DNA of 64,000 nt. Origin: Eustoma russellianum (Eukaryota > Streptophyta > Magnoliopsida > Gentianales > Gentianaceae). Both the position numbers and the translations under genes were made by a program. Shown piece by piece: positions 10,977 to 23,255 of the stretch. The notes beneath the pieces are model-generated. The model was given only the letters and a program-made list of their open reading frames with translations, was not told where the DNA came from and ran no database searches. The stretch is from positions 6,810,877 to 6,874,876 of the forward strand of contig AP025074.1 of NCBI GenBank assembly GCA_036186865.1, in the 5' to 3' direction. How positions within the stretch are numbered: position 1 is the stretch's first letter; every line of letters begins with the position of its first letter.

Positions 10977-13900
10977 TCAGGTGTAAGCAATTAATCCAAG
11001 TCTTGCACGTAAAGTCTCAAAGATAGCTTGATTAAGGGGTTTAGTGAATATATCAGCTACTTGTTGATCAGTTCTAACATGTTCAATGTGTATATGTCCA
11101 AGATTAACATGATCACGGAGAAAATGATAACGTACTTCTATATGCTTTGCCTTAGAGTGTAGTACAGGGTTTTTAGACAAATTTATAGCACTTGTACTAT
11201 CACAATAGATGGGGATATTATTTACTTGTATTTCAAAGTCTGAAAGTTGTTGTTTAATCCATAATAGTTGAGTACAACATAGACTTAAAGCCATATATTC
11301 TGCTTCAGTAGTAGAAAGTGCAACACTAGATTGTTTCTTTGAAAACCAAGATATTAGTGAGTTTCCTAGGAATTGACATGTTCCACTAGTGCTCTTTCTA
11401 TCTACTCTACATCCACCATAATCTGCATCTGAATATGCATGTAAACTTAGACTAGATTGTCTATCATACCATAAGCCTAATGTTGGTGTATGTTGAAGAT
11501 ATCTAAATATTCTTTTTACAGCTTTAAAGTGTGACAACTTAGGCATACTTTGAAATCTTGCATACATACATACTGCAAACATAATATCAGGTCTACTAGC
11601 AGTTAGATATAGCAATGAACCAATCATAGACCTATATAGTTTTTCATCAAATGCAACACCATTTTCATCTTTGTCTAATTTTGTTGAAGTACACATTGGT
11701 GTTGGAGATGGTTTCAAGTTTTCAAAGTTGAATTTCTTTATCATATCTCTTATGTATTTGGCTTGATTGATATGTATACCATTTGATGTTTGTTTTATTT
11801 GCAAGCCTAAGAAGTAATTTAATTCACCAACCATGGACATTTCAAACTCAGACTTCATACAATCTTCAAAGTCTTTTACTAAGTTAGGACTAGTTGAACC
11901 AAAGATTATGTCATCTACATATATTTGTATTACAAGCAAATCTTTGTCTTTCTTTTTCAAGAATAAGGTACTATCTATGGTTCCTCTTTGAAAGTTGTTA
12001 CTTAGTAAAAAGTTGGCAAATCTTTCATACCATGCACGGGGGGCTTGTTTCAAACCATATAAGGCTTTCTTAAGTTTATATACATGATTAGGGTTTTTTG
12101 GATCTTCAAAGCCTGGTGGTTGTTTAACAAAAACTTCTTCTTGGATATAGCCATTTAAGAATGCACTCTTAACATCCATTTGGAATAGTTTGATGTTATT
12201 ATAACATGCAAAAGCTAATAAGAGGCGTATGGATTCTAATCTTGCTACAGGGGCAAATGTTTCATCGTAATCAATACCCTCTTCTTGATTATATCCTTGA
12301 GCTACAAGTCTTGCTTTATTTCTTACTACAACCCCTTGCTCATTCATTTTGTTCCTAAACACCCATTTAGTTCCAATGATTGATTTATCCTCGGGTTTAG
12401 GTACCAAATCCCACACATTGTTTCTTTCAAATTGGTTCAACTCTTCATGCATTGCATCTATCCAATATGCATCGTTTAAGGCATCATTCACATTCTTAGG
12501 TTCAATTTGGGATATAAGTGCATGCCATTGATCATATTCATTAGGATCTATTTGTCTACGTGTTCTAACCCCTTGATTTACATCTCCTATGATAAGTTCT
12601 TGAGGATGCTTTTGTTTATCTCTTATTTGCCACCAATTACTTGGTTGTGCATCTTCAATAGGTTCATGATGTTCAATAGGTTGGTTAGGCACATTTTCTT
12701 CATTATGTTCTTGTGTAGGGGGAGTTTGAACTTCATGCATTTCAAGAGTTTGATTTGGTGTTTCAACTTGATCATGTGTAGGTGGTAGGATAAGTTCATC
12801 TTCATCATGAAGTATTTGATCATTTGGTACATAGGTTTCATGTTGATTACTTGTTTGGAGATATGCATTTTCATTGAACTTCACATGTATTGATTCAACT
12901 ATCTTTCTTGTTTGTGCATTATAACATCTATATGCTTTAGAGTTCATTGAATATCCCACAAATATATGTTCATCAGACTTAGGATCAAACTTATCTAAGT
13001 TATCTTTTGTGTTCAATACAAAGCATTTACAACCAAAGACTCTTAGATAGTTTACTTTTGGGAGTCGTCCATTTAAGATTTCAAATGGTGTTTTGTTCAA
13101 TTTCTTTCTTATTGATAGTCTGTTGATCATATAACTTGATGTGTTTACTGCTTCAGCCCATAAGAATTTAGGTACTTTGTTTTCTACCATCATTGTTCTT
13201 GCTACTTCTTGAATAGTCCTATTCTTTCTTTCAACTACACCATTAAGTTGAGGAGTTCTTGGTGGGGAGAATTCATGTTTTATACCCTTTTCATTACAGA
13301 ATTTGATTAATTCACTATTTTTAAACTCACCACCTCTATCACTCCTTATCTTAATAACATGTGATTCATGTTCATTTTCAAGTTGTCTAATTAGATTAGC
13401 TATAGATGATGCACTTTCATCTTTTGAAGCAAGAAACAATGTCCAAGAATATCTTGAGAAATCATCAACTATTACACATACATAATAACTTCCACCTAAG
13501 CTTCTTGTTCTACATGGACCAAATAAGTCTATATGCAAGAGTTCTAGTATTCTAGATGTTGTGAACTCAGTTTTAGGCTTAAGGGATTCTCTAACATGTT
13601 TGCCTTTGATACAAGATTCACATAGTTGAAAATCATTCAAGTTAAGTTTAGGCAATCCTTTAACAAGACTTTTAGCGTGTAGTTTTTCTAAGGTTGATAT
13701 ACCTATGTGTCCTAAACGTCTATGCCAAAGATTGGGATCAGATTCATGTGAAACAAGACATTTTGTGTTACTACTTAGCATATCATCCATGTTAAGCACA
13801 TATATGTTTCCTTCACGTTTTCCTTTTAACACAACTTGATTGTTTTTATCCATTATCTTACAAGAAGTGGAGGTGAAGAGAACATTCAAGTTGTTGTCAC

Positions 13901-14189
13901 ATAGTTGAGAAACACTTAAAAGCTCAAAGGTTAAGTTACTTACAAGTAGGACGTTTTTGATCTCAAACTTGTTTGGATCACCAACCTTGCCTTTGCCAAT
14001 TATTTGGCCTTGGTTGTTGTCCCCAAAAGTAACTTTGCCACCTTTTGCTATGTTTTTAAGTGTGCTAAACAAATTTTCATTGCCAGTCATATGTCTTGAG
14101 CAACCACTATCAACTATCCATTTGGTTTTGTTCTTTTCATCTTCTTTGTTGTTATAACCAGCAACTTGTCTTTCTTTAATGTTATGTAC
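10977..14189 (-). CDS. pol: Copia-2 Pol polyprotein, intact frame
   Basis: 1037 codons from the first ATG (14090), preceded by 33 open codons holding the protease active site WIVDSGCSRHM. Domains in order (residues from that ATG): zinc motif H123/H128 and C157/C160; integrase D188, D251, E287 with DX35E spacing; reverse transcriptase ending in YVDD at about 724-727; RNase H D888 (YSDADYGG), E929 (TEAEYM), D964 (YCDST); tail DIFTKPL. This is the plant Ty1/copia order. No frameshift or stop is seen. Expression relative to gag is unclear: pol is in another frame, right after TAG. Confidence 0.93.
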   Translation of the reverse strand, partial: VHNIKERQVAGYNNKEDEKNKTKWIVDSGCSRHMTGNENLFSTLKNIAKGGKVTFGDNNQGQIIGKGKVGDPNKFEIKNVLLVSNLTFELLSVSQLCDNNLNVLFTSTSCKIMDKNNQVVLKGKREGNIYVLNMDDMLSSNTKCLVSHESDPNLWHRRLGHIGISTLEKLHAKSLVKGLPKLNLNDFQLCESCIKGKHVRESLKPKTEFTTSRILELLHIDLFGPCRTRSLGGSYYVCVIVDDFSRYSWTLFLASKDESASSIANLIRQLENEHESHVIKIRSDRGGEFKNSELIKFCNEKGIKHEFSPPRTPQLNGVVERKNRTIQEVARTMMVENKVPKFLWAEAVNTSSYMINRLSIRKKLNKTPFEILNGRLPKVNYLRVFGCKCFVLNTKDNLDKFDPKSDEHIFVGYSMNSKAYRCYNAQTRKIVESIHVKFNENAYLQTSNQHETYVPNDQILHDEDELILPPTHDQVETPNQTLEMHEVQTPPTQEHNEENVPNQPIEHHEPIEDAQPSNWWQIRDKQKHPQELIIGDVNQGVRTRRQIDPNEYDQWHALISQIEPKNVNDALNDAYWIDAMHEELNQFERNNVWDLVPKPEDKSIIGTKWVFRNKMNEQGVVVRNKARLVAQGYNQEEGIDYDETFAPVARLESIRLLLAFACYNNIKLFQMDVKSAFLNGYIQEEVFVKQPPGFEDPKNPNHVYKLKKALYGLKQAPRAWYERFANFLLSNNFQRGTIDSTLFLKKKDKDLLVIQIYVDDIIFGSTSPNLVKDFEDCMKSEFEMSMVGELNYFLGLQIKQTSNGIHINQAKYIRDMIKKFNFENLKPSPTPMCTSTKLDKDENGVAFDEKLYRSMIGSLLYLTASRPDIMFAVCMYARFQSMPKLSHFKAVKRIFRYLQHTPTLGLWYDRQSSLSLHAYSDADYGGCRVDRKSTSGTCQFLGNSLISWFSKKQSSVALSTTEAEYMALSLCCTQLLWIKQQLSDFEIQVNNIPIYCDSTSAINLSKNPVLHSKAKHIEVRYHFLRDHVNLGHIHIEHVRTDQQVADIFTKPLNQAIFETLRARLGLIAYT

Positions 14190-14281
14190 CTACAAGTGTA
14201 AATAACAACTTAGGTACCCTTTGATTTTGGGTCCTTTTAAGGTTAGACAAGTTAAGTTCATGTTAGTGTACCTTTAGGTAC
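14190..14281 (-). other. Putative 92-nt intron between gag and pol (copia-2)
   Basis: Same donor (TGG|GTACCT), acceptor (CTTGTAG|GTACAT) and length as in copia-1 and copia-3, with only small sequence differences. Removal would join gag and pol in frame. Confidence 0.45.
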
Positions 14282-16401
14282 CCAAACTTGAACAACCTTT
14301 CTTGGTTTTGAAATGTTAAAATCATGTTGCATATAATGAACAAATAGTGGATTTTGATGCATAGAGTATGATTGAAAAGGAGCTGCATATTTATGACTAG
14401 CTGGATAAGCATGATAAGTTCTATATGCATTTGAATGTTGCCATGTATATGAGTTATATCTTGGCCGTGAGTAAGCATTGAATTTAGGCCGTGTATAAGC
14501 AAGATGTTGTGTGTATCTAGGCCGTGTGTTGTAAAGTGATTTAGGCCTAGAGTATGTCATGTTCTTCACATAAGCATGTTGTTGCATATAAGGCATAACT
14601 TGAGCAGATTTCATACTACTTTGTTTAGGCATTCTTGTATACATGTAAGCATGATTTCTAGGTGTATTTACCTTCCTATATGTTGATGCATTTTGCAATC
14701 TTTGTGATGAAGGTGGTGTGGGCAGAATAGGTTCATTTCTAAATGCATTTGGCCTATATTTCATGTTGGTTGAAGATGATACAAATGTTGTTTTCTTAGG
14801 TGTGTATTCAGCTTCTTCAACATATCCAAGACCTTGTTTGACATTTCCATGCTTTTGAGATGCAATAAGAGTGTCTAACATGTTGGAACCATTCTTAAAT
14901 TGTTCTAAAGATTTGTTCAAGTCTAGGTTGCATGCTTTCAATGATTCAAATTCAGTTTGTATTTCATGCAATTTAGACTTTAAAACGTTGTAATCAACAC
15001 ATTGCACACATTGCACATTTTCATGTTTGTTCTTAAGTTCCTTAATCTGATTTTGCATTGAACTAATAGTGTTAGATGATTCAAGTTGAAGAACTTCTAG
15101 TTGAGAAGTTAGATTCAAGTTAGACGTCTCCAACTTGTTCTTCTCCTCAACTATTCTTTTCTTCTCCTTGGATAGCTTCTTATATCTATTATGCAACTTT
15201 TCTAATTCATCCAACAATTCATCTTGAGTAAAATCACATTCAGAATCAGAATCGAATGTTACCTCATTTGTAGACTTTGAAGCCAAACATGTTTGTGCAA
15301 CTTCAGATTCCTCCTCGGATTCGGATGAAGATGTGTCATCCCAAGAGCTTGAACTTACCTTGAGAGCTTTCTTCCTCCTTTGCATAGGTTCTACTCTAGT
15401 TTTGTCCTTGTCTTTTCATCCATGTCACGGTTTTTGTTCTTGTTTGGACAATCATATGAGATGTGTCCTTGTTTGCCACATTCATAACACTTAAGTTCTT
15501 TATCATACCATTTACCATCTTGTTTGTTAGATTTCACATTGATAGGGGCGGCTGATTTTGCTTGTCTTTTAGTTGGTCTTTTCTTGAACAACTTCCTTAA
15601 ACGCCTAGCTAACAACATTATGTCTTCTTCATCACTTTCATCATCACTTTCATACTCGGCTTGATTAGATAATTCGGGTTCATTTGTTACAAATGCAAGT
15701 GATTTAGACTTGTTACTAGTTTCAGCCTTTCTTATATTCAACTTGTTTTCATAAACTTTTAAGGAACCTATCAATTCATCAAGTTTTATTTGAGAAAGAT
15801 CTTTGCTTTCTTCAATGGCACTAACTTTGGCATCCCATTCACTTGGCAAACTTCTCAAAACTTTTTGCACTTTTTCTTTCATCAAAAACGTTTTACCAAG
15901 AGATTCAAGTGAGTTGTATAAGTTAGTAAGCCTTAAATCCATATCAACAATTGATTCATTAGGCAGTAAATGAAATGATTCAAGTGTAGTCATTAACATG
16001 TTAATCTTTGATTCCTTAACTTGATTAGTTCCTTCATGCTTCATTTCAAGACATTTCCACATATCCTTTGCACTTGAACAAGAAGAGACATAGGCAGATT
16101 CACTCCTACTTAAACCATTCAATAATAATTGCATTGCTTTAGCATTAAGACTCATTTTCTTTTTATCTTCATCACTCCAATCTTTTCTATATTTCTCAAC
16201 TTCTTTTGATAAGCCATCAATTATAACATGCTTAGTAGGCACATAAGGTCCATCTTCAATGATAGACCACAAGTCTATATCAATAGCCATTAAGAACAAT
16301 TTCATCCTAAGTTTCCAATGACTAAAGTTTTCTCCATCAAAAAGAGGTGGTCTTTGTGTGGACATGCCTTCTAATTCTATTTTCATGTGTGACTTAGACA
16401 T
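14258..16401 (-). pseudogene. gag: Copia-2 Gag, full-length type, one-base frameshift
   Basis: The first segment (15391-16401, 336 codons) starts MSKSHMK and contains the copia gag-polypeptide domain (for example FDGENFSHWKLRMK, EGTNQVKESKI, LRSLPSEWDAKV) and the CCHC knuckle CYECGKQGHISYDC (about 304-318). A run of four T at 15400-15403 replaces five in copia-3, so the frame shifts just after EKTRTK. The second segment (14258-15385, 375 codons) continues in another frame with the Ser/Glu patch, coiled coil and Tyr/Arg-rich tail. This is the only copy here that keeps the capsid-type domain. Confidence 0.9.
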
Positions 16402-16572
16402 GCTTCTTAGTGTGTGAGAAAACGTTTAAAACACTTATAAGAAGGAAAGAAAGTGTCACCTTGTTGTAGATACCAAATATGAAGAATATAAGACAACTAG
16501 AAAATTTCCAGCAACTTTGCAACTTGGAGTGTAGACTGTTTTCAGCTCAAATCAGAATATGGTGCTCAACCA

Positions 16573-16585
16573 GGCTCTGATACCA
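16573..16585 (-). other. Primer-binding site of copia-2
   Basis: GGCTCTGATACCA, the reverse of TGGTATCAGAGCC, two bases from the 5' LTR at 16588. Confidence 0.95.
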
Positions 16586-16587
16586 AT

Positions 16588-18917
16588 TGTTGGACCTGTA
16601 TAGCACCACTAGAGGGGGGGGGTGAATAGTGGATTAGCGGAAATTGCACTATGATTACCTTCAAAAACTTGTTTGAAGACCCCTTTGCCTCTTTAATCTC
16701 AGATTCTGAAAATTCCAGAAACAGTTCACTGTTTTGCACGTTTTGGTTGAACCACTTATACACCTTACAAAGCCAAAGGAAGAAGCTTTTCACCAACTTC
16801 TTCAAGTGACTACACCAAAACAGCAACTAGTTTCACCTTTGCACCTTTTCACCTTTTGATCACCTCTAAGGAGTAAGCTTTATACACCAGCTTCTCCTTC
16901 ACAAATATGTCGTATAAAGGTGTTGAAAATGACAAGAATTGAAGAACTATACAATCATAAAGCTTGCTACAAATGTGTTCTTCAATATAGAAGAGAAGAA
17001 GAGAAGAATGGAGACAAAGAGCTAATGTCTTGCTTTGCTTTCTTTGCTTTCGTTTGGATGCTCTTTCTCTTCACCCTTTGGAGCTATTTATAGCCAAGAG
17101 ATCAGCCTAGTAGCTCCTCAACATAGCCGTTTGGATGGATGAGAATGGATAAGAAATCAGCACTTTTCTAGCCACCAAAATCCAGCCTTTGAAATTCAAA
17201 CTAAACCTGACCGTTTGTTGCTTTGACATGGTCTTCAAATCTGAATTTTTATCCTCTTATGAACGTTGGAGATGAGGTGGAAATAGGCTTCATTTAAATG
17301 TTTAAAAAACAGCTCCAATCAGCAATGTACATGTGTAAATATCTTGCCATGTATGCGTGTGTTTTTGAACAGATTTTTGCCCTTCTTTTTGAATGCCAAA
17401 ATGACGTTGAAAGAGGTTGAAAAAGGCTCCACATGAACGTTTGGATGAACGTTAGTATGACCTAAAAAATAGGCATTGGATAATAACTAGAAATCAGCCA
17501 CATCTTTTAATTTGAATAAGTCTTCAATTCTTTATCATATATGGCCGTTGGTATGTGCTAAGAGATAGAGATCAGCCAAGTCTTTTTTGAATAAGTCTTC
17601 AACATTTTGAACCACATAGCCGTTGCATATTTGCTAAAATATAGAGAGAATTCAGCTAGCCTTTGAACTTGACTTGGTCTTCAACTTTTGAATATATGTA
17701 GCCGTTTGAATATAAGAGATTTTTGCTCCAATCTTTGAACAAAATATAGCCGTTTGCTTTGAGAGAATTTTGCTCCATATTTCAACTAAGATAGCCGTTT
17801 GTAACATGATAAGAATAGCCAAGAATAATCACTTAAAATCAGCACCAAAATAGTAGCTTAATCCACCTTGCCTTGACTTGTTCAAAATCTGAATTTTGAA
17901 CATAATTTGCGTGCCATCATCCAATAACCGTGTGCACAATATAATATATAGTCTTCAACATGTAGCATAGAAAACCATATAAAGAATACCAAGAATTCCA
18001 AGAAAACCATAGATGTGATCACCATAATATAAGAATTCCTCTTGAGATACCATGCTGCCCGTTTCCATAAAAATAGGGCACGTACCATATGTGACATAAA
18101 CACATATAAATATCATATGAACAATATATAACATGTTGGAAGATCAATTGGCAAGTGAAATGACCAGAATACCCTTCAGCACAAAAATAGGAACTTTGTC
18201 CTAGGATGAACCTAGACATGGTGCTGCTCCAGATTCATTTTTTGCCATGATGTGACATGACTTATAAATGTGTCATATGATCATATAAGTCCGTTGGAAG
18301 AAGACCAAATAAGAATGAGAAGTCCAAATGATGAAATTACCAAAATAGCCCTTATATAGGTCAATAAGCTTCCCACCGGGTCAACTCAGTTTTAACCCGT
18401 GCCAAGCATGCTCTTCCTCAGCCAATTAGATTCTAAATTGAATAAGGATCAAGTGGGCTTTTGAATGACTCAATTTGGAGTTCATTTGCTCAAGATATGA
18501 ACCAAAACCTGCAATAGGATACTAAACCGAACAATTTGCCTTATATTGTAAGTCATGTGACTTCAAGGCTTGGTTAGTTCATATAATAAACATGTATTGA
18601 CATATATATCATCCAAGATCAGTTTGAACATGTCTTGATTAAGATATGTGATTGAATTGGCCAAGTTCAATCTCATGATATTAATCAAACTTGTTCAATC
18701 TTGATTCAATCAATCAATTTCACATTTAGCTCATAAGTTCATGTCTTGCACAATCAATTTCATATGTAAACGTTACACATATATATATCACATATGCATT
18801 TTCTAATCACAACAATTACACATATGCACACATATACATTTTGCACAACAATTACAACAATTACACATATGCACACATATACATTTTGCAATCACTCAAA
18901 CATAATATATCACAACA
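16588..18917 (-). repeat. 5' LTR of copia-2 (2330 bp)
   Basis: Same length and sequence as the 3' LTR wherever I compared them. TATA box CTATTTATA at 17084-17092. The right end TATCACAACA is followed by the TSD ATTGA. Confidence 0.95.
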
Positions 18918-20708
18918 ATTGAAACACCAAATCAAACTTTTGAAATGCATGAAGTTCAAACTCCCCCTACACAAGAACATAATGAAGAAAATGTGCCTAA
19001 CCAACCTATTGAACATCATGAACCTATTGAAGATGCACAACCAAGTAATTGGTGGCAAATAAGAGATAAACAAAAGCATCCTCAAGAACTTATCATAGGA
19101 GATGTAAATCAAGGGGTTAGAACACGTAGGCAAATAGATCCTAATGAATATGATCAATGGCATGCACTTATATCCCAAATTGAACCTAAGAATGTGAATG
19201 ATGCCTTAAACGATGCATATTGGATAGATGCAATGCATGAAGAGTTAAACCAATTTGAAAGAAACAATGTGTGGGATTTAGTACCTAAACCCGAGGATAA
19301 ATCAATCATTGGAACTAAATGGGTGTTTAGGAACAAAATGAATGAGCAAGGGGTTGTAGTAAGAAATAAAGCAAGACTTGTAGCTCAAGGATATAATCAA
19401 GAAGAGGGTATTGATTACGATGAAACATTTGCCCCCGTAGCAAGATTAGAATCCATACGCCTCTTATTAGCTTTTGCATGTTATAATGACATCAAATTAT
19501 TCCAAATGGATGTTAAGAGTGCATTCTTAAATGGCTATATCCAAGAAGAAGTTTTTGTTAAACAACCACCAGGCTTTGAAGATCCAAAGAACCCTGATCA
19601 TGTATATAAACTTAAGAAAGCCTTGTATGGTTTGAAACAAGCCCCCCGTGCATGGTATGAAAGATTTGCCAACTTTTTACTAAGTAACAACTTTCAAAGA
19701 GGAACCATAGATAGTACCTTATTCTTGAAAAAGAAAGACAAAGATTTGCTTGTAATACAAATATATGTAGATGACATAATCTTTGGTTCAACTAATCCTA
19801 ACTTAGTAAAAGACTTTGAAGATTGTATGAAGTCTGAGTTTGAAATGTCCATGGTTGGTGAATTAAATTACTTCTTAGGCTTGCAAATAAAACAAACATC
19901 AAATGGTATACATATCAATCAAGCCAAATACATAAGAGATATGATAAAGAAATTCAACTTTGAAAACTTGAAACCATCACCAACACCAATGTGTACTTCA
20001 ACAAAATTAGACAAAGATGAAAATGGTGTTGCATTTGATGAAAAACTATATAGGTCTATGATTGGTTCATTGCTATATCTAACTGCTAGTAGACCTGATA
20101 TTATGTTTGCAGTATGTATGTGTGCAAGATTTCAAAGTATGCCTAAGTTGTCACACTTTAAAGCTGTAAAAAGAATATTTAGATATCTTCAACATACACC
20201 AACATTAGGCTTATGGTATGATAGACAATCTAGTCTAAGTCTACATGCATATTCAGATGCAGATTATGGTGGATGTAGAGTAGATAGAAAGAGCACTAGT
20301 GGAACATGTCAATTCCTAGGAAACTCACTAATATCTTGGTTTTCAAAGAAACAATCTAGTGTTGCACTTTCTACTACTGAAGCAGAATATATGGCTTTAA
20401 GTCTATGTTGTACTCAACTATTATGGATTAAACAACAACTTTCAGACTTTGAAATACAAGTAAATAATATCCCCATCTATTGTGATAGTACAAGTGCTAT
20501 AAATTTGTCTAAAAACCCTGTACTACACTCTAAGGCAAAGCATATAGAAGTACGTTATCATTTTCTCCGTGATCATGTTAATCTTGGACATATACACATT
20601 GAACATGTTAGAACTGATCAACAAGTAGCTGATATATTCACTAAACCCCTTAATCAAGCTATCTTTGAGACTTTACGTGCAAGACTTGGATTAATTGCTT
20701 ACACCTGA
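18918..20708 (+). pseudogene. pol: Copia-1 Pol, part 2: reverse transcriptase and RNase H
   Basis: Continuation of the pol interrupted at 8400; its first five bases are the second TSD. The frame is open to the stop at 20708. It contains the linker, RT motifs (KARLVAQGYNQ, DVKSAFLNG, ALYGLKQAPRAWYERF, IYVDDIIFGST), RNase H (YSDADYGG, STTEAEYMAL, YCDSTSA) and the terminal DIFTKPL. The only break in this pol is the copia-2 insertion; from the first ATG the two parts closely match the 1037-residue copia-2 and copia-3 proteins. Confidence 0.9.
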
Positions 20709-20736
20709 ATAACAGTCTTTTGCATAATTTACAAAA

Positions 20737-20955
20737 TTAAGGGGGAGAAATAAATGTGTATATATATCATGTTAAGGGGAAGATAGATATCCCGTTAAGG
20801 GGGAGATAACACATTAAGGGGGAGCAGCTTACACTTGATTTAGATGCTTACTTGATTACACAGATTACAACACTTGATTTAGATTGCACACTTGATTTAA
20901 ATGCTTAATATACACATATGTGGGGTAATTTTGCAAATCATCAAAAGGGGGAGAT
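20737..20955 (+). other. Polypurine tract of copia-1 with upstream PPT-like copies
   Basis: The final tract AAAAGGGGGAGAT (20943-20955) abuts the 3' LTR. Four TTAAGGGG(G/A)A motifs lie upstream at about 20737, 20772, 20795 and 20814. The region between pol and LTR has no ORF and is rich in 'cacttgattta' repeats. Confidence 0.8.
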
Positions 20956-23255
20956 TGTTGAGATATAGTATGTTTGAGTGATTGCAAAATGTATATGTGA
21001 GCATATGTGTAATTGTTGTGCAAAATGTATATGTGTGCATATGTGTAATTGTTGTGATTAGAAAATGCATATGTGATATATATGTGTGTAACGTTTACAT
21101 ATGAAATTGATTGTGCAAGACATGAACTTATGAACTTATGAGCTAAATGTGAAATTGCTTGAATGAATCAAGATTGAACAAGTTTGATTAAGATCATGAG
21201 ATTGAACTTGGCCAATTCAATCACATATCTTAATCAAGACATGTTCAAACTGATCTTGGATGATATATATGTCAATACATGTTTATTATATGAACTAACC
21301 AAGCCTTGAAGTCACATGACTTACAATATAAGGCAAATTGTTCGGTTTAGTGTTCTATTGCAGGTTTTGGTTCATATCTTGAGCAAATGAACTCCAAATT
21401 GAGTGATTCAAAAGCCCACATGATCCTTATTCAATTTAGAATCTAATTGGCTGAGTTGAAATATGGAGCAAAATTCTCTCAAAGCAAACGGCTATATTTT
21501 GTTCAAAGATTGGAGCAAAAATCTCTTATATTCAAACGGCTACATATATTCAAAAGTTGAAGACCAAGTCAAGTTCAAAGGCTAGCTGAATTCTCTCTAT
21601 ATTTTAGCAAATATGCAACGGCTATGTGGTTCAAAATGTTGAAGACTTATTCAAAAAAGACTTGGCTGATCTCTATCTCTTAGCACATACCAACGGCCAT
21701 ATATGATAAAGAATTGAAGACTTATTCAAATTAAAAGATGTGGCTGATTTCTAGTTATTATCCAATGCCTATTTTTTAGGTCATACCAACGTTCATCCAA
21801 ACGTTCATGTGGAGCCTTTTTCAACCTCTTTCAACGTCATTTTGGCATTCAAAAAGAAGGGCAAAAATCTGTTCAAAAACACACGCATACATGGCAAGAT
21901 ATTTACACATGTACATTGCTTATTGGAGCTGGTTTTCCAACGTTCAAATGGAGCTATTTCCACCTCATCTCCAACGTTCATAATGAGATAAATATTCAGG
22001 TGGAAGACTATTTCAAAGTAACAAAAATTTCAGATTTATCTTGAAAGTCAAATGGTAGCTAAAAAGGTGCTGATTTTATCTCCATTCTATCTCATTTCAA
22101 CGGCTACTTTGTGGAGCCTTTGGGGTGATCTCTTGGCTATAAATAGCTCCAAAGGGTGAAGAGAAAGAGCATCAAAAACGAAAGCAAAGAAAGCAAAGCA
22201 AGACATTAGCTCTTTGTCTCCATTCTTCTCTTCTTCTCTTCTCTATTGAAGAACACGTTTGTAAAGGCTTTATGATTGTATAGTTCTTCAATTCTTGTCA
22301 TTTTCAACACCTTTATACGACATATTTGTGAAGGAGAAGCTGGTGTATAAAGCTTACTCCTTAGAGGTGAGCAAAAGGTGCAAAAGGTGCAAAGGTGACG
22401 TTTTGGTGCAGCCTCTTGAAGAAGTTGGTGAAAAGCTTCTTCCTTTGGCTTTGTAAGGTGACTTTGGTGTTTGGTGATTAGTGAAATCCAAGAGAAGGTG
22501 TCTCTTGGGACTGGAGTAGGTCACATTGACCGAACCAGGATAATTCCTTGTGTTCTTTACTTATTTCCTGCACTTACTGTTTTCTGCCTGAAATTTACAC
22601 TAACTTGGCACGCATAATTGATCAGGCAAACGTTCTTAGAATTGCATGAATTTTGGATATGTTATACTTCAATGTGTTAGTTTTCAGTAGCCGCAAGAAT
22701 CACTAAATTCTGAGGAGTTTAGCTCAGTCAAATCGTCTTTACAAAATTGTTGCTACATTCTGTGAACAATTCTGACCAGTGTGCAAAACTTGTTCAATTT
22801 GAACAGGCTATCCTACGAATCTTGAAGTGAGCCTTATATCAAATTAAACTAGACATCTTGAGGTTTAATTTGACATAAGATTCATCAAAATAGCACGGGT
22901 AGATTTTGAGATATCATCGTTTGAAGTTTAGCAAACATTCTGCCTGAAACTGCCAGAATTGCACACTTTACTTCTCTTGCTTATTTGAACGTGCTAACTT
23001 GCTTGGAATTGGCTGAAATTTTTATGACATACCATAAACATTCTAAACTTGATCTCTGCCAAGTTTGAGAGCTTGCACAGGTGTATAAGTGGTTCAACCA
23101 AAGCACTCAAAACGGTGAACTGTTTCTGGAATTTTCAGAATCTGAGGTTAAAGAGGCAAAGGGGTCTTCAAACAAGTTTTTGAAGGTAATTATAGTGTAA
23201 TTTCCGCTAATCCACTATTCACCCCCCCCTCTAGTGGTGCTATACAGGTCCAACA
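20956..23255 (+). repeat. 3' LTR of copia-1 (2300 bp)
   Basis: Same length and architecture as the 5' LTR, including the U3 deletion and the 36-bp tandem repeat. TATA box at 22138-22146. It ends GTCCAACA and is followed at once by AG and a second, different primer-binding site instead of a TSD. Confidence 0.95.

Larger units (their letters stand above)
8401..18917 (-). mobile_element. Copia-2: full-length SIRE-like copia inserted in copia-1 pol, TSD ATTGA
   Basis: 10,517 bp with two 2330-bp LTRs (8401-10730 and 16588-18917). ATTGA stands at 8396-8400 and 18918-18922. It belongs to the same family as its host copia-1 but points the other way. Its gag has the complete N-terminal domain, unlike copia-1 and copia-3, but carries a one-base frameshift. 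Pol is uninterrupted. The two LTRs look identical where I compared them, so it is very young. Confidence 0.95.
3084..23255 (+). mobile_element. Copia-1: SIRE-like Ty1/copia element, split by copia-2
   Basis: It has two 2300-bp LTRs (3084-5383 and 20956-23255), a primer-binding site, gag, pol and a polypurine tract, all on the plus strand. Copia-2 (8401-18917) lies inside its pol. Without copia-2 the element would be about 9.65 kb. The LTRs appear identical wherever I compared them, so insertion was recent. The protease motif DSGCSRHMTG and the gag type resemble the SIRE/Maximus lineage; no env-like ORF lies between pol and the 3' LTR. Its gag carries the same deletion as copia-3. Confidence 0.9.

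Noticed and set aside
20709..20955. Env-like ORF after pol, as found in some SIRE elements
   Set aside because: Only about 250 non-coding bases lie between pol and the 3' LTR in all three copia copies.
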